Below are positions 1-9,305 of a stretch of DNA of 64,000 nucleotides, piece after piece. A program made the translations under genes and the position numbers. The notes beneath the pieces were generated by a model, which searched no databases, had not been told where the DNA came from, and saw nothing but the letters and a program-made list of their open reading frames with translations. Source of the stretch: Candidatus Sulfobium mesophilum. Lineage in GTDB: Bacteria > Nitrospirota > Thermodesulfovibrionia > Thermodesulfovibrionales > UBA6898. Positions within the stretch are counted from its first letter, which is position 1; every line of letters begins with the position of its first letter. The stretch covers positions 1-64,000 of the forward strand of contig OUUY01000064.1 in the NCBI GenBank assembly GCA_900302705.1. Direction: 5' to 3'.

Positions 1-145
1 TTCTCCTCGGGCGAATCCGCCGTGTGCGGACGAGCCGGGATAATATAACAAACTTCTCCTGAATAATATAAGAACTGTTGCTGCGAGCGCTGACTGTAAT
101 CCGAAGAAACAAAAAAGTATAATAGTAAACAGCGCTTATTTCGCT
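1..145. other. Non-coding left edge
   Basis: No gene is visible here. The first 50 bases contain agccgggat, also found at the end of the repeat near 13.04 kb, so this may be the tail of a similar dispersed repeat cut by the window edge. No clear promoter or Shine-Dalgarno precedes the gene at 146. Confidence 0.3.
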
Positions 146-1780
146 ATGAATAAAAAACTACTCGAGAAGACCGAATATCTTCTTTCAAAGGAGAAGGGGA
201 CTGTTTTCAAGGATCCCGGAGGCAGGATCAACATAGCGCTTGTGTACCCCAATACCTATGCTGTTGGAATGTCTAACCTCGGATTTCAGGGCATATACGG
301 ACTACTAAATGACATGAACGACGTTGTCTGCGAGAGGGCTTTTCTGCCCGGGCCCCATGAGATGAGCGAGCATTTGAGGACCGGCACGGAGATTTTTACG
401 CTTGAGTCAAAGAGAAGTCTGTCAAAGTTTGATATTATTGCCTTTTCTGCATCTTTTGAAAATGATTATCCAAATATAGTGAAAATATTAGAGATGGCCA
501 ATGTTCCTCCGCGCCGTGGCGAAAGGAGCGCTAGGCATCCTGTGGTGGCGATGGGAGGGGTCTGTGCTTTTTACAATCCGGAGCCCTTAGCGGACTTCTT
601 CGATATATGTTTCACCGGAGAGGCTGAAGAGATGCTTCCGGAATTTCTTTCTGTTTTTAGGGCATCTTTGTCAAAGGACGATCTTTTCGAAAAAGCGGCA
701 AAAGTTGAGGGTATTTATATGCCGGGGTTTTATGAGGTTGAATATACTTCTGACGGCCGAATACTCAGACGGGCAACTCTTAGCGGCGCTCCGGCAATTA
801 TCAGGAAAAGGACAGTCTCTGATATCTCCCGAAGACCTCTTAAGGCTGTCATTACAACGCCCGAGGCCGAGTTTTCCAATATGTTTCTTATTGAGGCTAT
901 GCGTGGCTGTGTCTGGTCATGCAGGTTCTGTGTTGCAGGCCATATTTACAAGCCTGTAAGAAAAAAGGATCTTGATGTCCTTGAGCAGGAGATCAAAGTG
1001 GCCTCTGACAGAACTTCCAAAATCGGACTCATAGGGCCTTCACTTTCTGACTATCCTCATGCAGAGAAGGTATTGGCGATTGAAGGAGTGGACTTTTCGA
1101 TTACTTCGCTAAGGGCGAGTCCTCGGAGCGGCAGAATTGTCAGTTTGATGAAGGGGCATAAAAGTGTTTCGATAGCGCCCGAGGCAGGGACTCAGCGCCT
1201 GCGTGATGTTATTAACAAAAGAATAAGAGATGACGACATATTGGAGACGACTAAAATCATTCTTGGGAGCGGGATAGAAACCCTCAGGCTCTATTTCATG
1301 ATAGGTCTTCCGACCGAAACTATAGAAGATATTGAAGGTATTATTACGCTCGTCAAAAGAATACGCCAGGATACAACAAGAGGTTACATAACACTTAGCG
1401 TCAGCACGTTCGTCCCGAAGCCTTTTACGCCGTTTCAGTGGCACCCGATGACACCTTTGAAGGATGTGAAGGCGAGGCTGAAGCAACTAAAGAAAGGGCT
1501 AGCAACTGTGAAGGGGCTTAAGGTTTTTCATGATGTGCCAAAGTATGCTTATATGCAGGGTTTCTTTTCACTTGGTGACAGGCGGGTATCAAGGGCCGTC
1601 GAATATATCGCGTCGGGGAAAGAACTACCTTTGGCAAATAGGGGTGATAGCGGCTTTGACCTTGATTTCTATATCTTCAGACAGAAATATGGCGACGAAC
1701 TTCTGCCCTGGGACTTTATAGATACAGGGGTTCCTAACGAAAGGCTCTGGATGGAATATAAAGAGGCGGTAGGCGTATGA
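146..1780 (+). CDS. B12-binding-type radical SAM protein (TIGR03960-like)
   Basis: A 544-aa radical SAM enzyme. The [4Fe-4S]-binding CX3CX2C motif reads CVWSCRFC (C255, C259, C262). The N-terminal ~200 residues (NIALVYPNTYAVGMSNLGFQ) look like the cobalamin-binding-type Rossmann region of the TIGR03960 family, in which an unassigned radical SAM protein often sits beside, or is fused to, a TIGR03936-type partner. No such partner is visible here. Its length is slightly below the ~600 aa usual for that family, and the C-terminal region (DLDFYIFRQKYGDELLPWDFID) looks complete. The stop overlaps the start of the downstream LysE-type exporter (ATGA), so the two are translationally coupled. The substrate is unknown. 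Radical SAM membership is sure; the family name is a recognition-based call. Confidence 0.85.
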   Translation: MNKKLLEKTEYLLSKEKGTVFKDPGGRINIALVYPNTYAVGMSNLGFQGIYGLLNDMNDVVCERAFLPGPHEMSEHLRTGTEIFTLESKRSLSKFDIIAFSASFENDYPNIVKILEMANVPPRRGERSARHPVVAMGGVCAFYNPEPLADFFDICFTGEAEEMLPEFLSVFRASLSKDDLFEKAAKVEGIYMPGFYEVEYTSDGRILRRATLSGAPAIIRKRTVSDISRRPLKAVITTPEAEFSNMFLIEAMRGCVWSCRFCVAGHIYKPVRKKDLDVLEQEIKVASDRTSKIGLIGPSLSDYPHAEKVLAIEGVDFSITSLRASPRSGRIVSLMKGHKSVSIAPEAGTQRLRDVINKRIRDDDILETTKIILGSGIETLRLYFMIGLPTETIEDIEGIITLVKRIRQDTTRGYITLSVSTFVPKPFTPFQWHPMTPLKDVKARLKQLKKGLATVKGLKVFHDVPKYAYMQGFFSLGDRRVSRAVEYIASGKELPLANRGDSGFDLDFYIFRQKYGDELLPWDFIDTGVPNERLWMEYKEAVGV

Positions 1781-2400
1781 ATGTGGCTCTTGTTGCGCTT
1801 TCGTCTTTTGTCGTAGCTTTTTCCGGAGCTCTTGTGCCCGGGCCTCTTTTTACGATAACAGTGAGCGAATCTGTTAAGCGAGGGGCTATAGCCGGTCCGA
1901 TGATTATTCTCGGCCACGGCATTCTGGAACTGCTCCTTGTATTACTACTTTTGTTTGGGGTCGCCCCTTTCCTTACTGCGGAAAGGGCAAGACTTTCAAT
2001 CGCAGTAATAGGAGGCGCCATCCTTGTTGTCATGGGCGTGATAATGATAAAAGACGCCCGCGCGGCAAAGCTGGATATCGCCTCGGGAGGCAATGGAAGA
2101 GGCCTTCATCCGGTCATATCAGGAGTAGTGGGAAGCCTGTCCAACCCTTACTGGCTCATATGGTGGGCAACAGCGGGCCTTGGATATCTTGTGGCGTCGA
2201 TGAAATACGGCTTTGCAGGAGTTGCAGCATTTTTCGCCGGGCACATTGCGGCTGATCTTGCTTGGTATAGTCTGCTGTCGCTGGCTGTCTCCAGGGGCAG
2301 AAAGATGATAGGCGACAGGGGATACAGGTTTATGCTTTACGGTTGCGGCTTTTTCCTGCTGGGTTTCGGGGCATGGTTTATTTCATGGGCCGCAAAATAA
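1777..2400 (+). CDS. LysE/RhtB family amino-acid exporter-like membrane protein
   Basis: A 207-aa, strongly hydrophobic protein with about six membrane segments. The N-terminus (SSFVVAFSGALVPGPLFTITVSES) matches the LysE/RhtB translocator pattern in which the first helix carries a PGP motif. The NPYWLIWWATAG segment near residue 125 is the second family signature (NP...W). The family exports amino acids and similar small molecules across the inner membrane; the substrate cannot be read from sequence. The ATG overlaps the stop of the radical SAM gene by four bases, so the pair is probably co-transcribed. No terminator follows before the promoter-like region near 2.47 kb. Confidence 0.85.
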   Translation: MNVALVALSSFVVAFSGALVPGPLFTITVSESVKRGAIAGPMIILGHGILELLLVLLLLFGVAPFLTAERARLSIAVIGGAILVVMGVIMIKDARAAKLDIASGGNGRGLHPVISGVVGSLSNPYWLIWWATAGLGYLVASMKYGFAGVAAFFAGHIAADLAWYSLLSLAVSRGRKMIGDRGYRFMLYGCGFFLLGFGAWFISWAAK

Positions 2401-2467
2401 GATATTCTGCTATTAGGGTTTCGCGATCAAGTTAATCACTGACTCCCGGTTTGGATTCTTATACTAT

Positions 2468-2496
2468 TTGAATTTTCGTGAAAGAGATACTACTAT
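2468..2496 (+). promoter_or_regulatory. Candidate sigma70 promoter for yggS operon
   Basis: TTGAAT (2468-2473), a 17-base spacer, then TACTAT (2491-2496). Transcription would start near 2503, just ahead of the ATG at 2518. The spacing is ideal and each hexamer matches consensus at four of six positions. No Shine-Dalgarno is seen, so the leader would be very short. Confidence 0.45.
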
Positions 2497-2517
2497 ATAC
2501 TTTCTTATAACTAACCG

Positions 2518-3225
2518 ATGGAACAAAGACTGTCTGAAAACATAAAAGGTGTATATCGAAGGATGGCGCATGCCGCGATGAGAGCGGGAAGGGAGCCTGA
2601 CGAGGTCACGTTAATCGCCGTGAGTAAGAATGTTTCGGCCCCGGTTGTCAGGGGAGCAATTGAGGCTGGACTTAGAGATTTTGGGGAGAACAGGATACAG
2701 GAGTTCAGCGCAAAGCTTCTGCAACTTTTTTTGCCCGCAGGATACTCCCTGCGATGGCATCTTATCGGCCACTTGCAGAAGAACAAAGCGAAGTCCGCTG
2801 TTGAGTTATTCGATGTTATCCATTCTGTGGATTCTTTGGAACTGGCAGAACGTATAAACAAACTCGCAGAAAATATGGGCAAGATACAGAAAATATTAAT
2901 TCAAGTGAAGCTTTCGGATGAAGAGAGTAAGTATGGAATATTACAAGAAGAAGTGCTTAATATTCTTAGCGCTACAGCGGATATGAAAAATCTGCATATA
3001 GATGGGCTTATGACAATACCTCCTTTCTTTGATGACCCTGAAAAAGTGAGGCCTTTTTTCAGAGAACTGAGGGAGATAAGAGACAGGGCAGGAAAGATGG
3101 GGTTTGATCTGACTGAGCTTTCGATGGGTATGTCACATGATTTAGAGGTTGCAATAGAAGAGGGTGCAACCATGGTGAGAGTGGGTACGGCGATATTCGG
3201 AGAAAGGAAAAAGGAGGCGGCATGA
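2518..3225 (+). CDS. yggS: YggS/YlmE family PLP-binding protein
   Basis: A 235-aa protein of the YggS/PLPBP family, a single-domain alanine-racemase-like TIM barrel that binds pyridoxal 5'-phosphate and is involved in vitamin B6 and amino-acid homeostasis. The PLP lysine is K37 in LIAVSKN. Other family motifs are FGENRIQE, WHLIGHLQKNKAK, SMGMSHDLEVAIEEG and VRVGTAIFGER. The length is typical. It heads a tight operon with proC, yggT, divIVA and hisS, resembling the ylmE-ylmG-divIVA cluster known from Gram-positive bacteria. The stop overlaps the proC start (ATGA). Confidence 0.93.
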   Translation: MEQRLSENIKGVYRRMAHAAMRAGREPDEVTLIAVSKNVSAPVVRGAIEAGLRDFGENRIQEFSAKLLQLFLPAGYSLRWHLIGHLQKNKAKSAVELFDVIHSVDSLELAERINKLAENMGKIQKILIQVKLSDEESKYGILQEEVLNILSATADMKNLHIDGLMTIPPFFDDPEKVRPFFRELREIRDRAGKMGFDLTELSMGMSHDLEVAIEEGATMVRVGTAIFGERKKEAA

Positions 3226-4010
3226 TCGGTTTTATCGGCGGCGGCAATATGGCTGAGGCGATGATAAAGGGGATGACGGCGAAGGGAATGAAGGATATAT
3301 ACGTCTCCGAGCCTAGGGAGGATCGACGACATGAACTCGCAACGGCGTACGGCGTGAGAACGACTTCTTCCAATCAGAAAGTTGTCTCCGCATGCGATGT
3401 TCTCATACTTGCTGTAAAACCGCAGATTATGGGAAAGGTGCTCGATGAGATCTCTTCCGGCATAACCGAGGAAAAGCTGGTAGTCTCTATCGCGGCGGGT
3501 ATCACGCTCGCATACCTCGAATCCAGGCTCAACACTAAACTGTTGATAAGGGTGATGCCGAACACGCCGGCTCTCGTACAGGAAGGCATGTCGGTCATGT
3601 CCCTTTGCGGAAGTTTTCACGGCTCCGGTGTCGACACGGTCCAGGCTATTCTCATGTCGATTGGTAGGGTCATCGTCCTACCGGAAGAGTTGATGGATGC
3701 AGTGACAGCTTTGTCCGGAAGCGGTCCGGCTTTTTTTGCGTTGTTCGTCGAGGCGATGATCGAGGCGGGCGAAAAAATGGGTCTTTCGGTGAAGGACGCT
3801 ACAGCGCTTGTGGTGCAGACCATGCTGGGCACTGTCAGGCTGCTCGAAACCGGCATGTCGCCGGAAAAATTGAGAAAGATTGTGACGTCTCCGGGCGGGA
3901 CAACCGAGGCTGGGCTAAAGGTCTTTGAGGAGACGGCCCTGAGACAGGTCGTGAACAAATCGCTCCTGGCCGCGAAGAAGAGATCCGCAGAACTGGGGAG
4001 GAGTCAATAA
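3222..4010 (+). CDS. proC: Pyrroline-5-carboxylate reductase
   Basis: A 262-aa NAD(P)H-dependent reductase catalysing the last step of proline synthesis, 1-pyrroline-5-carboxylate to L-proline. It opens with the Rossmann motif IGFIGGGNMAEAM, and the C-terminal helical domain carries the family signature TSPGGTTEAGL. Mid-domain ALSGSGPAFFALFVEAM is also typical. The start overlaps the yggS stop by four bases, and the stop shares its last A with the yggT start codon, so translation is coupled through the operon. The length is normal. Confidence 0.95.
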   Translation: MIGFIGGGNMAEAMIKGMTAKGMKDIYVSEPREDRRHELATAYGVRTTSSNQKVVSACDVLILAVKPQIMGKVLDEISSGITEEKLVVSIAAGITLAYLESRLNTKLLIRVMPNTPALVQEGMSVMSLCGSFHGSGVDTVQAILMSIGRVIVLPEELMDAVTALSGSGPAFFALFVEAMIEAGEKMGLSVKDATALVVQTMLGTVRLLETGMSPEKLRKIVTSPGGTTEAGLKVFEETALRQVVNKSLLAAKKRSAELGRSQ

Positions 4011-4315
4011 TGTTCGTTTTCGGCGATTTATTTATATCAGTCGCAACAATCCTCGATTATGTTCTTGGATTGTATAAATGGGTTGTGATCATTGCGGCCC
4101 TGATAACATGGGTTAACCCGGACCCTTATAACCCGATAGTTCGGTTTCTTCATGCCGTGACTGAACCCGTTTTCAAACCAATACGGCGTATCATTGGTTA
4201 CAGACTGGGGCCTATCGACATTTCTCCCGTAATAGTAATTATTGTTATTATATTCCTGCAGTCATTTCTTGTAAGGACGATCATAAAAATCGGTCAGCAA
4301 TTTGGAGGAGGATGA
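4010..4315 (+). CDS. YggT family membrane protein
   Basis: A 101-aa YggT/YlmG-family protein with two hydrophobic segments (about residues 8-32 and 68-92). These flank the family motif, here TWVNPDPYNPIVRFLHAVTE and PVFKPIRRI. YggT proteins are small inner-membrane proteins linked to membrane and division organisation or osmotic tolerance; the biochemical role is not settled. The position between proC and divIVA matches the ylmG-divIVA context in other bacteria. The start codon shares a base with the proC stop. Confidence 0.88.
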   Translation: MFVFGDLFISVATILDYVLGLYKWVVIIAALITWVNPDPYNPIVRFLHAVTEPVFKPIRRIIGYRLGPIDISPVIVIIVIIFLQSFLVRTIIKIGQQFGGG

Positions 4316-4318
4316 TAT

Positions 4319-4798
4319 ATGAGAATAACGCCGCTTGATATTCAACAGAAGCAATTTCCGATGAAGTTCAGAGGGTTTGACGTGGAAGAGGTTTACGCCT
4401 TTCTGGAAGTGATCAGGGAGGAGATGGAGGAACTTCTCAGGGAGAATGCTACGCTGAAGGAAAACGTGCAGAGGGCTGAAAGCCACGTCAAAGAATACAA
4501 GGAAATGGAAAACACGCTGCGCGAGACCCTCATGACCGCACAGCAGATGGTAGAGGATTATAAAACGAACGCCCGGAAGGAGGCGGAACTTCTGATCAAA
4601 GAGGCGGAGATCAGGGCGGACGAATTAATTAAAGGCGCCCAGGAAAAGGTCATTAAGATCCATGAAGATATTGTCGACCTCAAGGGAATACGCCGTCACT
4701 TCAAGGAGGAATTGAGGCGGCTTATCGAAAACCACACGAGGATGCTGGACCATGATTCCTACAGGGAAGGTGAAAACAGGGAAGAGGTTGCCGAGTGA
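4319..4798 (+). CDS. DivIVA domain-containing protein
   Basis: A 159-aa DivIVA-family coiled-coil protein. The N-terminal lipid-binding region shows the family signature (LDIQQKQFPMKFRGFDVEEV, residues 6-25). A long, highly charged coiled coil follows to about residue 145. DivIVA-type proteins bind negatively curved membrane and recruit division or polar factors; in Gram-negative lineages the role is less studied. The ATG at 4319 has an excellent Shine-Dalgarno (GGAGG, 9 bases upstream). The gene ends overlapping the GTG start of hisS. Confidence 0.9.
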   Translation: MRITPLDIQQKQFPMKFRGFDVEEVYAFLEVIREEMEELLRENATLKENVQRAESHVKEYKEMENTLRETLMTAQQMVEDYKTNARKEAELLIKEAEIRADELIKGAQEKVIKIHEDIVDLKGIRRHFKEELRRLIENHTRMLDHDSYREGENREEVAE

Positions 4799-6063
4799 GT
4801 TCCGGGCTGTACAAGGCGCTGAAGGGCATGAAGGATATAATGCCCCCGGACATACACATTTGGCAGGACATAGAGAAAAAGGCTAGAGAAATTTTCGCTT
4901 CTTACGGTTACCTTGAGATACGGACCCCGGCTGTAGAATCAACTTCGGTATTTATCAGAAGTATAGGTGAGGACACCGATATTGTCGAAAAGGAAATGTA
5001 CACCTTCCAGGACAAGGGGGGACGAAGCATCACCCTGAGGCCGGAGGGCACCGCTTCGGTCGTACGCTGTTACGTGGAAAACAATCTGCATGGTCTGCCT
5101 TCGCCCCAGAAATTCTATTACATGGGTCCCATGTTCAGGTATGAAAGGCCGCAGTCCGGCCGGTTCAGGCAATTTTATCAGATAGGAGTAGAGGCCTTCG
5201 GCTCTTCACGACCGGAGATTGACGCCGAAGTCATCTCGATGCTCGCCCACCTGCTCAGTGGTATTGGTCTTCAGGAGCTGCATTTCCAGGTCAATTCAAT
5301 CGGATGCGAGAAGTGCAGGCCCGGGTTCAAAGAGGCGTTGTTGTCTTTTTTTGAAGGCAGCTTCGACGAGCTTTGCGTTGACTGCCGCAGGAGATACAGC
5401 CAGAACCCTCTTAGAATACTTGATTGCAAGGTCGGACGCTGCATTGAAATAAGAAAAGGCGCGCCGAGTGTCTTAGACCATCTCTGCATTGACTGCCGGG
5501 ATCATTTTCAGAAGCTCCTTGAACTGCTCGAAATGCTTGGTATTCGTTATACAGTCAACCCGGAAATGGTCAGGGGCCTCGATTATTACACCCGTACGAC
5601 ATTTGAGGTCACGAGCGAAAACCTTGGCGCTCAAAACGCAGTTGCTGCAGGCGGCAGATACGACAGGCTTGTAAAGGAATTCGGAGGCCCTGAAACGCCC
5701 GCAATCGGGTTCGCACTTGGGATGGAAAGGATCGTCGAACTGCTGAAGATGACTTTAAAATACGACCTCCCGGCCCCTGAGGTCTTCATAGCCGTAATAG
5801 GCGAGCGTGCAGGCAGGGAGGGGGTACGTATAGTCGATGATCTCCGGGCAGGGGGTGTCTGGGCGGAGCTGGGGGACTGGACTTCATCTTTAAAGAGTCA
5901 GATGAGAAGGGCCGACAGATTGTCTGCCGGACTAGTATTCGTTATTGGCGATGATGAAATACAGTCCGGCCATGTAAAATGGAAGAAACTGGCGGACGCG
6001 GCCACAGGTGAAGTTCGAATCTCCGGAATAAGAGATTTCATAATTGAAGGGAAGCAAGCATAG
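4795..6063 (+). CDS. hisS: Histidine--tRNA ligase
   Basis: A 422-aa class II aminoacyl-tRNA synthetase that charges tRNA-His. Visible motifs are KGMKDIMPPD at the N-terminus, motif 2 (FRYERPQSGRFRQF), the histidine-binding GLDYYTRTTFEV and the C-terminal motif 3 helix (AIGFALGMERIVELL). The C-terminal ~90 residues form the anticodon-binding domain. The start is a GTG overlapping the divIVA stop. The length is typical of bacterial HisRS. It is the last gene of the yggS operon. Confidence 0.97.
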   Translation: MSSGLYKALKGMKDIMPPDIHIWQDIEKKAREIFASYGYLEIRTPAVESTSVFIRSIGEDTDIVEKEMYTFQDKGGRSITLRPEGTASVVRCYVENNLHGLPSPQKFYYMGPMFRYERPQSGRFRQFYQIGVEAFGSSRPEIDAEVISMLAHLLSGIGLQELHFQVNSIGCEKCRPGFKEALLSFFEGSFDELCVDCRRRYSQNPLRILDCKVGRCIEIRKGAPSVLDHLCIDCRDHFQKLLELLEMLGIRYTVNPEMVRGLDYYTRTTFEVTSENLGAQNAVAAGGRYDRLVKEFGGPETPAIGFALGMERIVELLKMTLKYDLPAPEVFIAVIGERAGREGVRIVDDLRAGGVWAELGDWTSSLKSQMRRADRLSAGLVFVIGDDEIQSGHVKWKKLADAATGEVRISGIRDFIIEGKQA

Positions 6064-6231
6064 TTTGGTGTATCTATTTTTGAGAAAGTTAGTGTTATAA
6101 TTTGCTTGATCCGCCTGTGAGATTATCCGGCCTGAAATATGCGGCAGCGGAGACCTGGAGGCTACGTGTTTAAGGAATGTGCCTGTCATTATTATTCATG
6201 CGCTCCTGTCTGTCACGGGGACTGAGGCGTA

Positions 6232-7702
6232 ATGAAAAAGGTTATTGTCATAGACGATGAGCCTTTTATCCTTATGATGATAGAGGACCAATTAAAGGGC
6301 GCAGGCATCGACGTCGTCACACTTCGAAGCGGCGTAAACACGGTCGAAGTCGTGAGGCAGGAGAGACCCGGCCTGGTGATACTCGACTGGATGATGCCGG
6401 AGATAAGCGGAATAGAGGTATGCAGGAACCTTAAGGCAGAGCATGATACGTCTGATGTCCCGATTTTATGCTAACGGCAAAGGGGCAGGATGCGGACGAA
6501 CAACTGGGGTTGTAATGCGGCGTTGCCAGATATATCACTAAACCCTTTAGCCCCAAGGCTCTTATGGAAAAGGTGCGCGAGGTATTAGACGTTGACCAGT
6601 AGGGATATTGGTCTTTCCCTGACTATTCGCGAGCTCAGTAACGCCTACGAAGAACTCTCTCTGCTTTACAGGATGTTCTAGGTTTTTTCCTTTCTCAGCA
6701 TAGATGTGATCTGCATCGGAATTACCAAAGAGGCGGTCAACACCATAGGCGTGCAGACTGCTGCCGTGCTCTTCCTTAATGAGAACAGCGACATGCTCTA
6801 TACAAAGACCTGTCAGGGGAAGTGGGACTGCGAACGTGTCATAGATAAAACAGTGGATGTTATCTGGAGGCAATTGGTTCCAGAAAAACATCGGCACATT
6901 GCAGGCTCATAGAAACCGAACATAAAGAACATTTTCCGGAATTGTCGTCGCTTATGATCTGCCCCATTGTGGGCAAGGCGAGAGTGATCGGTGCGATTGT
7001 GGTCGCCGACAAGGAGCCTGGTGAAGAGCTTTTCTCCAATGACTCCAAGCTTCTCTCTACAATCGCTACCGAGGCCGGTCTGGCCATCGAAAATGCTTTG
7101 CTTTACAGCGAGCTCGAAGCGCTGCTTCTGGGGGCCATACGGTCGCTGGTTAAGGCGCTCGAAGCGTCCTCATACTGGACTGCCGGTCATACGGAACGAG
7201 TTACCGAATATGCCCTCGGAATAGGGCGGGTTATGGGTCTTGAGGCCGGAATGCTCGAAAAACTTAAGATAAGCAGCCTGCTTCATGACATCGGAAAGAT
7301 CGCAACGCCAAAAGAGATTTTGAATAAGAATGGAAAACTTGAGCGCAATGAATGGGACGAGATAAAGAGGCATCCGGGTCGCGGCGCCGATATACTTGTG
7401 GAACTAAAGCAATTTAAAGAGATTATCCAGAGGTCAAGTATCACCACGAGCACTGGGACGGACAGGACGGCATCTTCGGCCTGAAAGGGGAGGAAATCCC
7501 GCTCAATGCGAGGATCCTTGCCGTTGCAGACACCTTCGATGCGATGACCTCAGATAGACCTTAAAGACAGATGAGGACAAAGGCACAGGCAATTGAGGAG
7601 ATAACGCGGTGCTCAGGGATCCAGTTTGATCCGTCGGTGGTGCAGGCTTTCCTCGTCTGGGTTGAGGGTTTTACCCCACCGCATCGAGTTTCCGTATTCT
7701 GA
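6232..7702 (+). pseudogene. Decayed response regulator: REC-GAF-HD-GYP (c-di-GMP phosphodiesterase type)
   Basis: Pieces of one protein lie in three frames. REC (KVIVIDDEPFILMM, VILDWMMPEISG) runs from 6232 and stops at 6474. A one-base loss at about 6465 moves the reading frame to MLTAKGQDADEQLG, followed by an in-frame TAA and then ARYITKPFSPKALMEKV. A GAF-like piece (TIGVQTAAVLFLNENSDML, then IGAIVVADKEPGEELF) covers 6700-7100. An HD-GYP piece (AGHTERVTEYALGIGRVMGL, LLHDIGKIATPKEIL) covers 7120-7440. Another shift follows, to [10 protein letters not shown] and [18 protein letters not shown], which ends in TAA where the family has Tyr. At least three frameshifts and several stops show genuine decay. 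An intact ancestor would have been a cyclic-di-GMP phosphodiesterase response regulator. The remnant tail overlaps the 3' end of the opposite-strand gene. Confidence 0.9.
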
Positions 7703-9059
7703 GCTTAACCCCGAGCCCTTCAGTCAGCTCCCTGCATTTATCCAAATCCACTCCTTCAAGATCGACCACCGTTGCCTGGACATCGGGTATATGCTCCTTC
7801 GCCTCGCGTATAAAGCGTATGACCTCCCGGAATGCATCTTTGTATACCGGCTTGCACAGAGTATTGTAGGTTGCCTCGTCCTGGGCATCGAGACTTACGG
7901 AGACGCTGTCTATAAGTCCCTTTAACTCAGGGAGTACGTCACGTTTGTGGATCAGGTTTGCGTGTCCGTTCGTATTGACCCTCACCCTTCCGTTATGTTC
8001 CTTTATCCATTTAGCGACATGCTTTACTGTGTCGATTCTTTGAAGGGGTTCCCCGTATCCGCAAAAGACTACTTCGCTGTACCGAGATGGGTCGCCGATG
8101 GCCCTTATGATATCGTCTTCAGTTGGTTCGTGTCCAAGCCTCAGCCTGTGTCCTTTCACGAAGTCCGAGCGGAATTTAACGCAGAATGAACACGCGTTGG
8201 TGCAGCGGTTTGTTATATTGAGGTAGAGGATGTCTCTGATCTGATAGGCGATCGCGGCCTCTTCGGAGATGAAGCCGATACCAAAGAGCCTTTTTGCGTT
8301 GAGGGTAGTGATCCTAGCGATATCATCGAGACTGATCCCGCGCAACTCCGAGATATGCTTCGCCGTATGCGTCATATAACAGGGTTCGTTGCGTTTGCCT
8401 CTGTATGGCTCGGGTGACAGGTAAGGGGCGTCTGTTTCGATGAGAAGGTAGTCGTCAGGGATGATGCTGACTATTTCCCTGAGGCGCAATGATTTCTTGA
8501 AAGTCACCGGTCCTGCAATGGATATGCTAAACCCCATCGACATGGCCTCTTCAGCCATTTGGGTGTCTCCTGAGAAACAGTGCAGTACGCCGCTACTGAT
8601 TCCCGATTCACTCAGGATGGCCATAGTGTCTTCATTGGCCTCCCTACTATGAACAATGACAGGAAGATTGGTCTCTCTGGCAAGGGCTAGCTGCCTCCTG
8701 AAAACCTCTCTCTGAACGTCGCGCGGCGAATGATCGTAATGATAGTCAAGACCGGTCTCGCCGATTGCTACGACCTTATTGTTTTTTGCCATCTCTTTCA
8801 GATCTTCATAAATTTGTTCTGAGAAATCTTTTGCATCGTGTGGATGGATGCCGACAGAGGCGTAAATGAAATCGTATTGCTGAGAGAGCTTCAATGCCTT
8901 CAAAGTGCCCTGAAGGTCGGAGCCTACCGTGATCAACGCTGCGAATCCTGCTTTCTCTGCCCTCCTGATCACCTCTTGACGGTCATCGTCGAACTGGGGC
9001 ATGTCCAGGTGGCAGTGCGTATCAATCAGGGCCACTTTTATCTCATCGTTTTCAGTCAT
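7671..9059 (-). CDS. TatD family hydrolase fused to TatD-linked radical SAM domain
   Basis: A 462-aa two-domain protein from the ATG at 9059; a TTG at 9077 would add six residues, and neither start has a clear Shine-Dalgarno. Residues ~10-262 are a TatD metal-dependent DNase-type TIM barrel with HxH (H15, H17), E101 in AIGETGLDYH, H137, H160 (VLHCFSGD) and D210 (ETDAPYLSPEP). Residues ~275-462 are a radical SAM domain with CTNACSFC (C286, C290, C293) and FCGYGEPLQR. The second domain corresponds to the TatD-linked radical SAM family, known both fused to and adjacent to TatD. The radical SAM substrate is unknown. All metal ligands of both domains appear present, so the fusion should be active. 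Confidence 0.9.
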   Translation of the reverse strand: MTENDEIKVALIDTHCHLDMPQFDDDRQEVIRRAEKAGFAALITVGSDLQGTLKALKLSQQYDFIYASVGIHPHDAKDFSEQIYEDLKEMAKNNKVVAIGETGLDYHYDHSPRDVQREVFRRQLALARETNLPVIVHSREANEDTMAILSESGISSGVLHCFSGDTQMAEEAMSMGFSISIAGPVTFKKSLRLREIVSIIPDDYLLIETDAPYLSPEPYRGKRNEPCYMTHTAKHISELRGISLDDIARITTLNAKRLFGIGFISEEAAIAYQIRDILYLNITNRCTNACSFCVKFRSDFVKGHRLRLGHEPTEDDIIRAIGDPSRYSEVVFCGYGEPLQRIDTVKHVAKWIKEHNGRVRVNTNGHANLIHKRDVLPELKGLIDSVSVSLDAQDEATYNTLCKPVYKDAFREVIRFIREAKEHIPDVQATVVDLEGVDLDKCRELTEGLGVKLRIRKLDAVG

Positions 9060-9305
9060 CTTTTTATAATACGACAATTATTTGCGCGGTGTCATGAAAA
9101 CTCAGAACCTTCAATTCACCATCTGGAGAGCGCGTCATTTGCACGGGGACAACATTCTTTCTCATTCTCGCTTCGCTCCGAGGCACCGGCGCGCATCACC
9201 AAAAAATGCTAAAATACGCGCCGCTGAAACCGTTCGAATGCATCCCCGCGCAATTTGTGCTGATGGATTTTTGCGGGAAAAAAAATAGAATACCTGAGGG
9301 CGGGC

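Noticed and set aside
6080-6101. TTGAGA and TATAAT after hisS as a promoter
   Set aside because: The spacer is only 10 bases, too short for a sigma70 promoter. The -10 alone is not enough.
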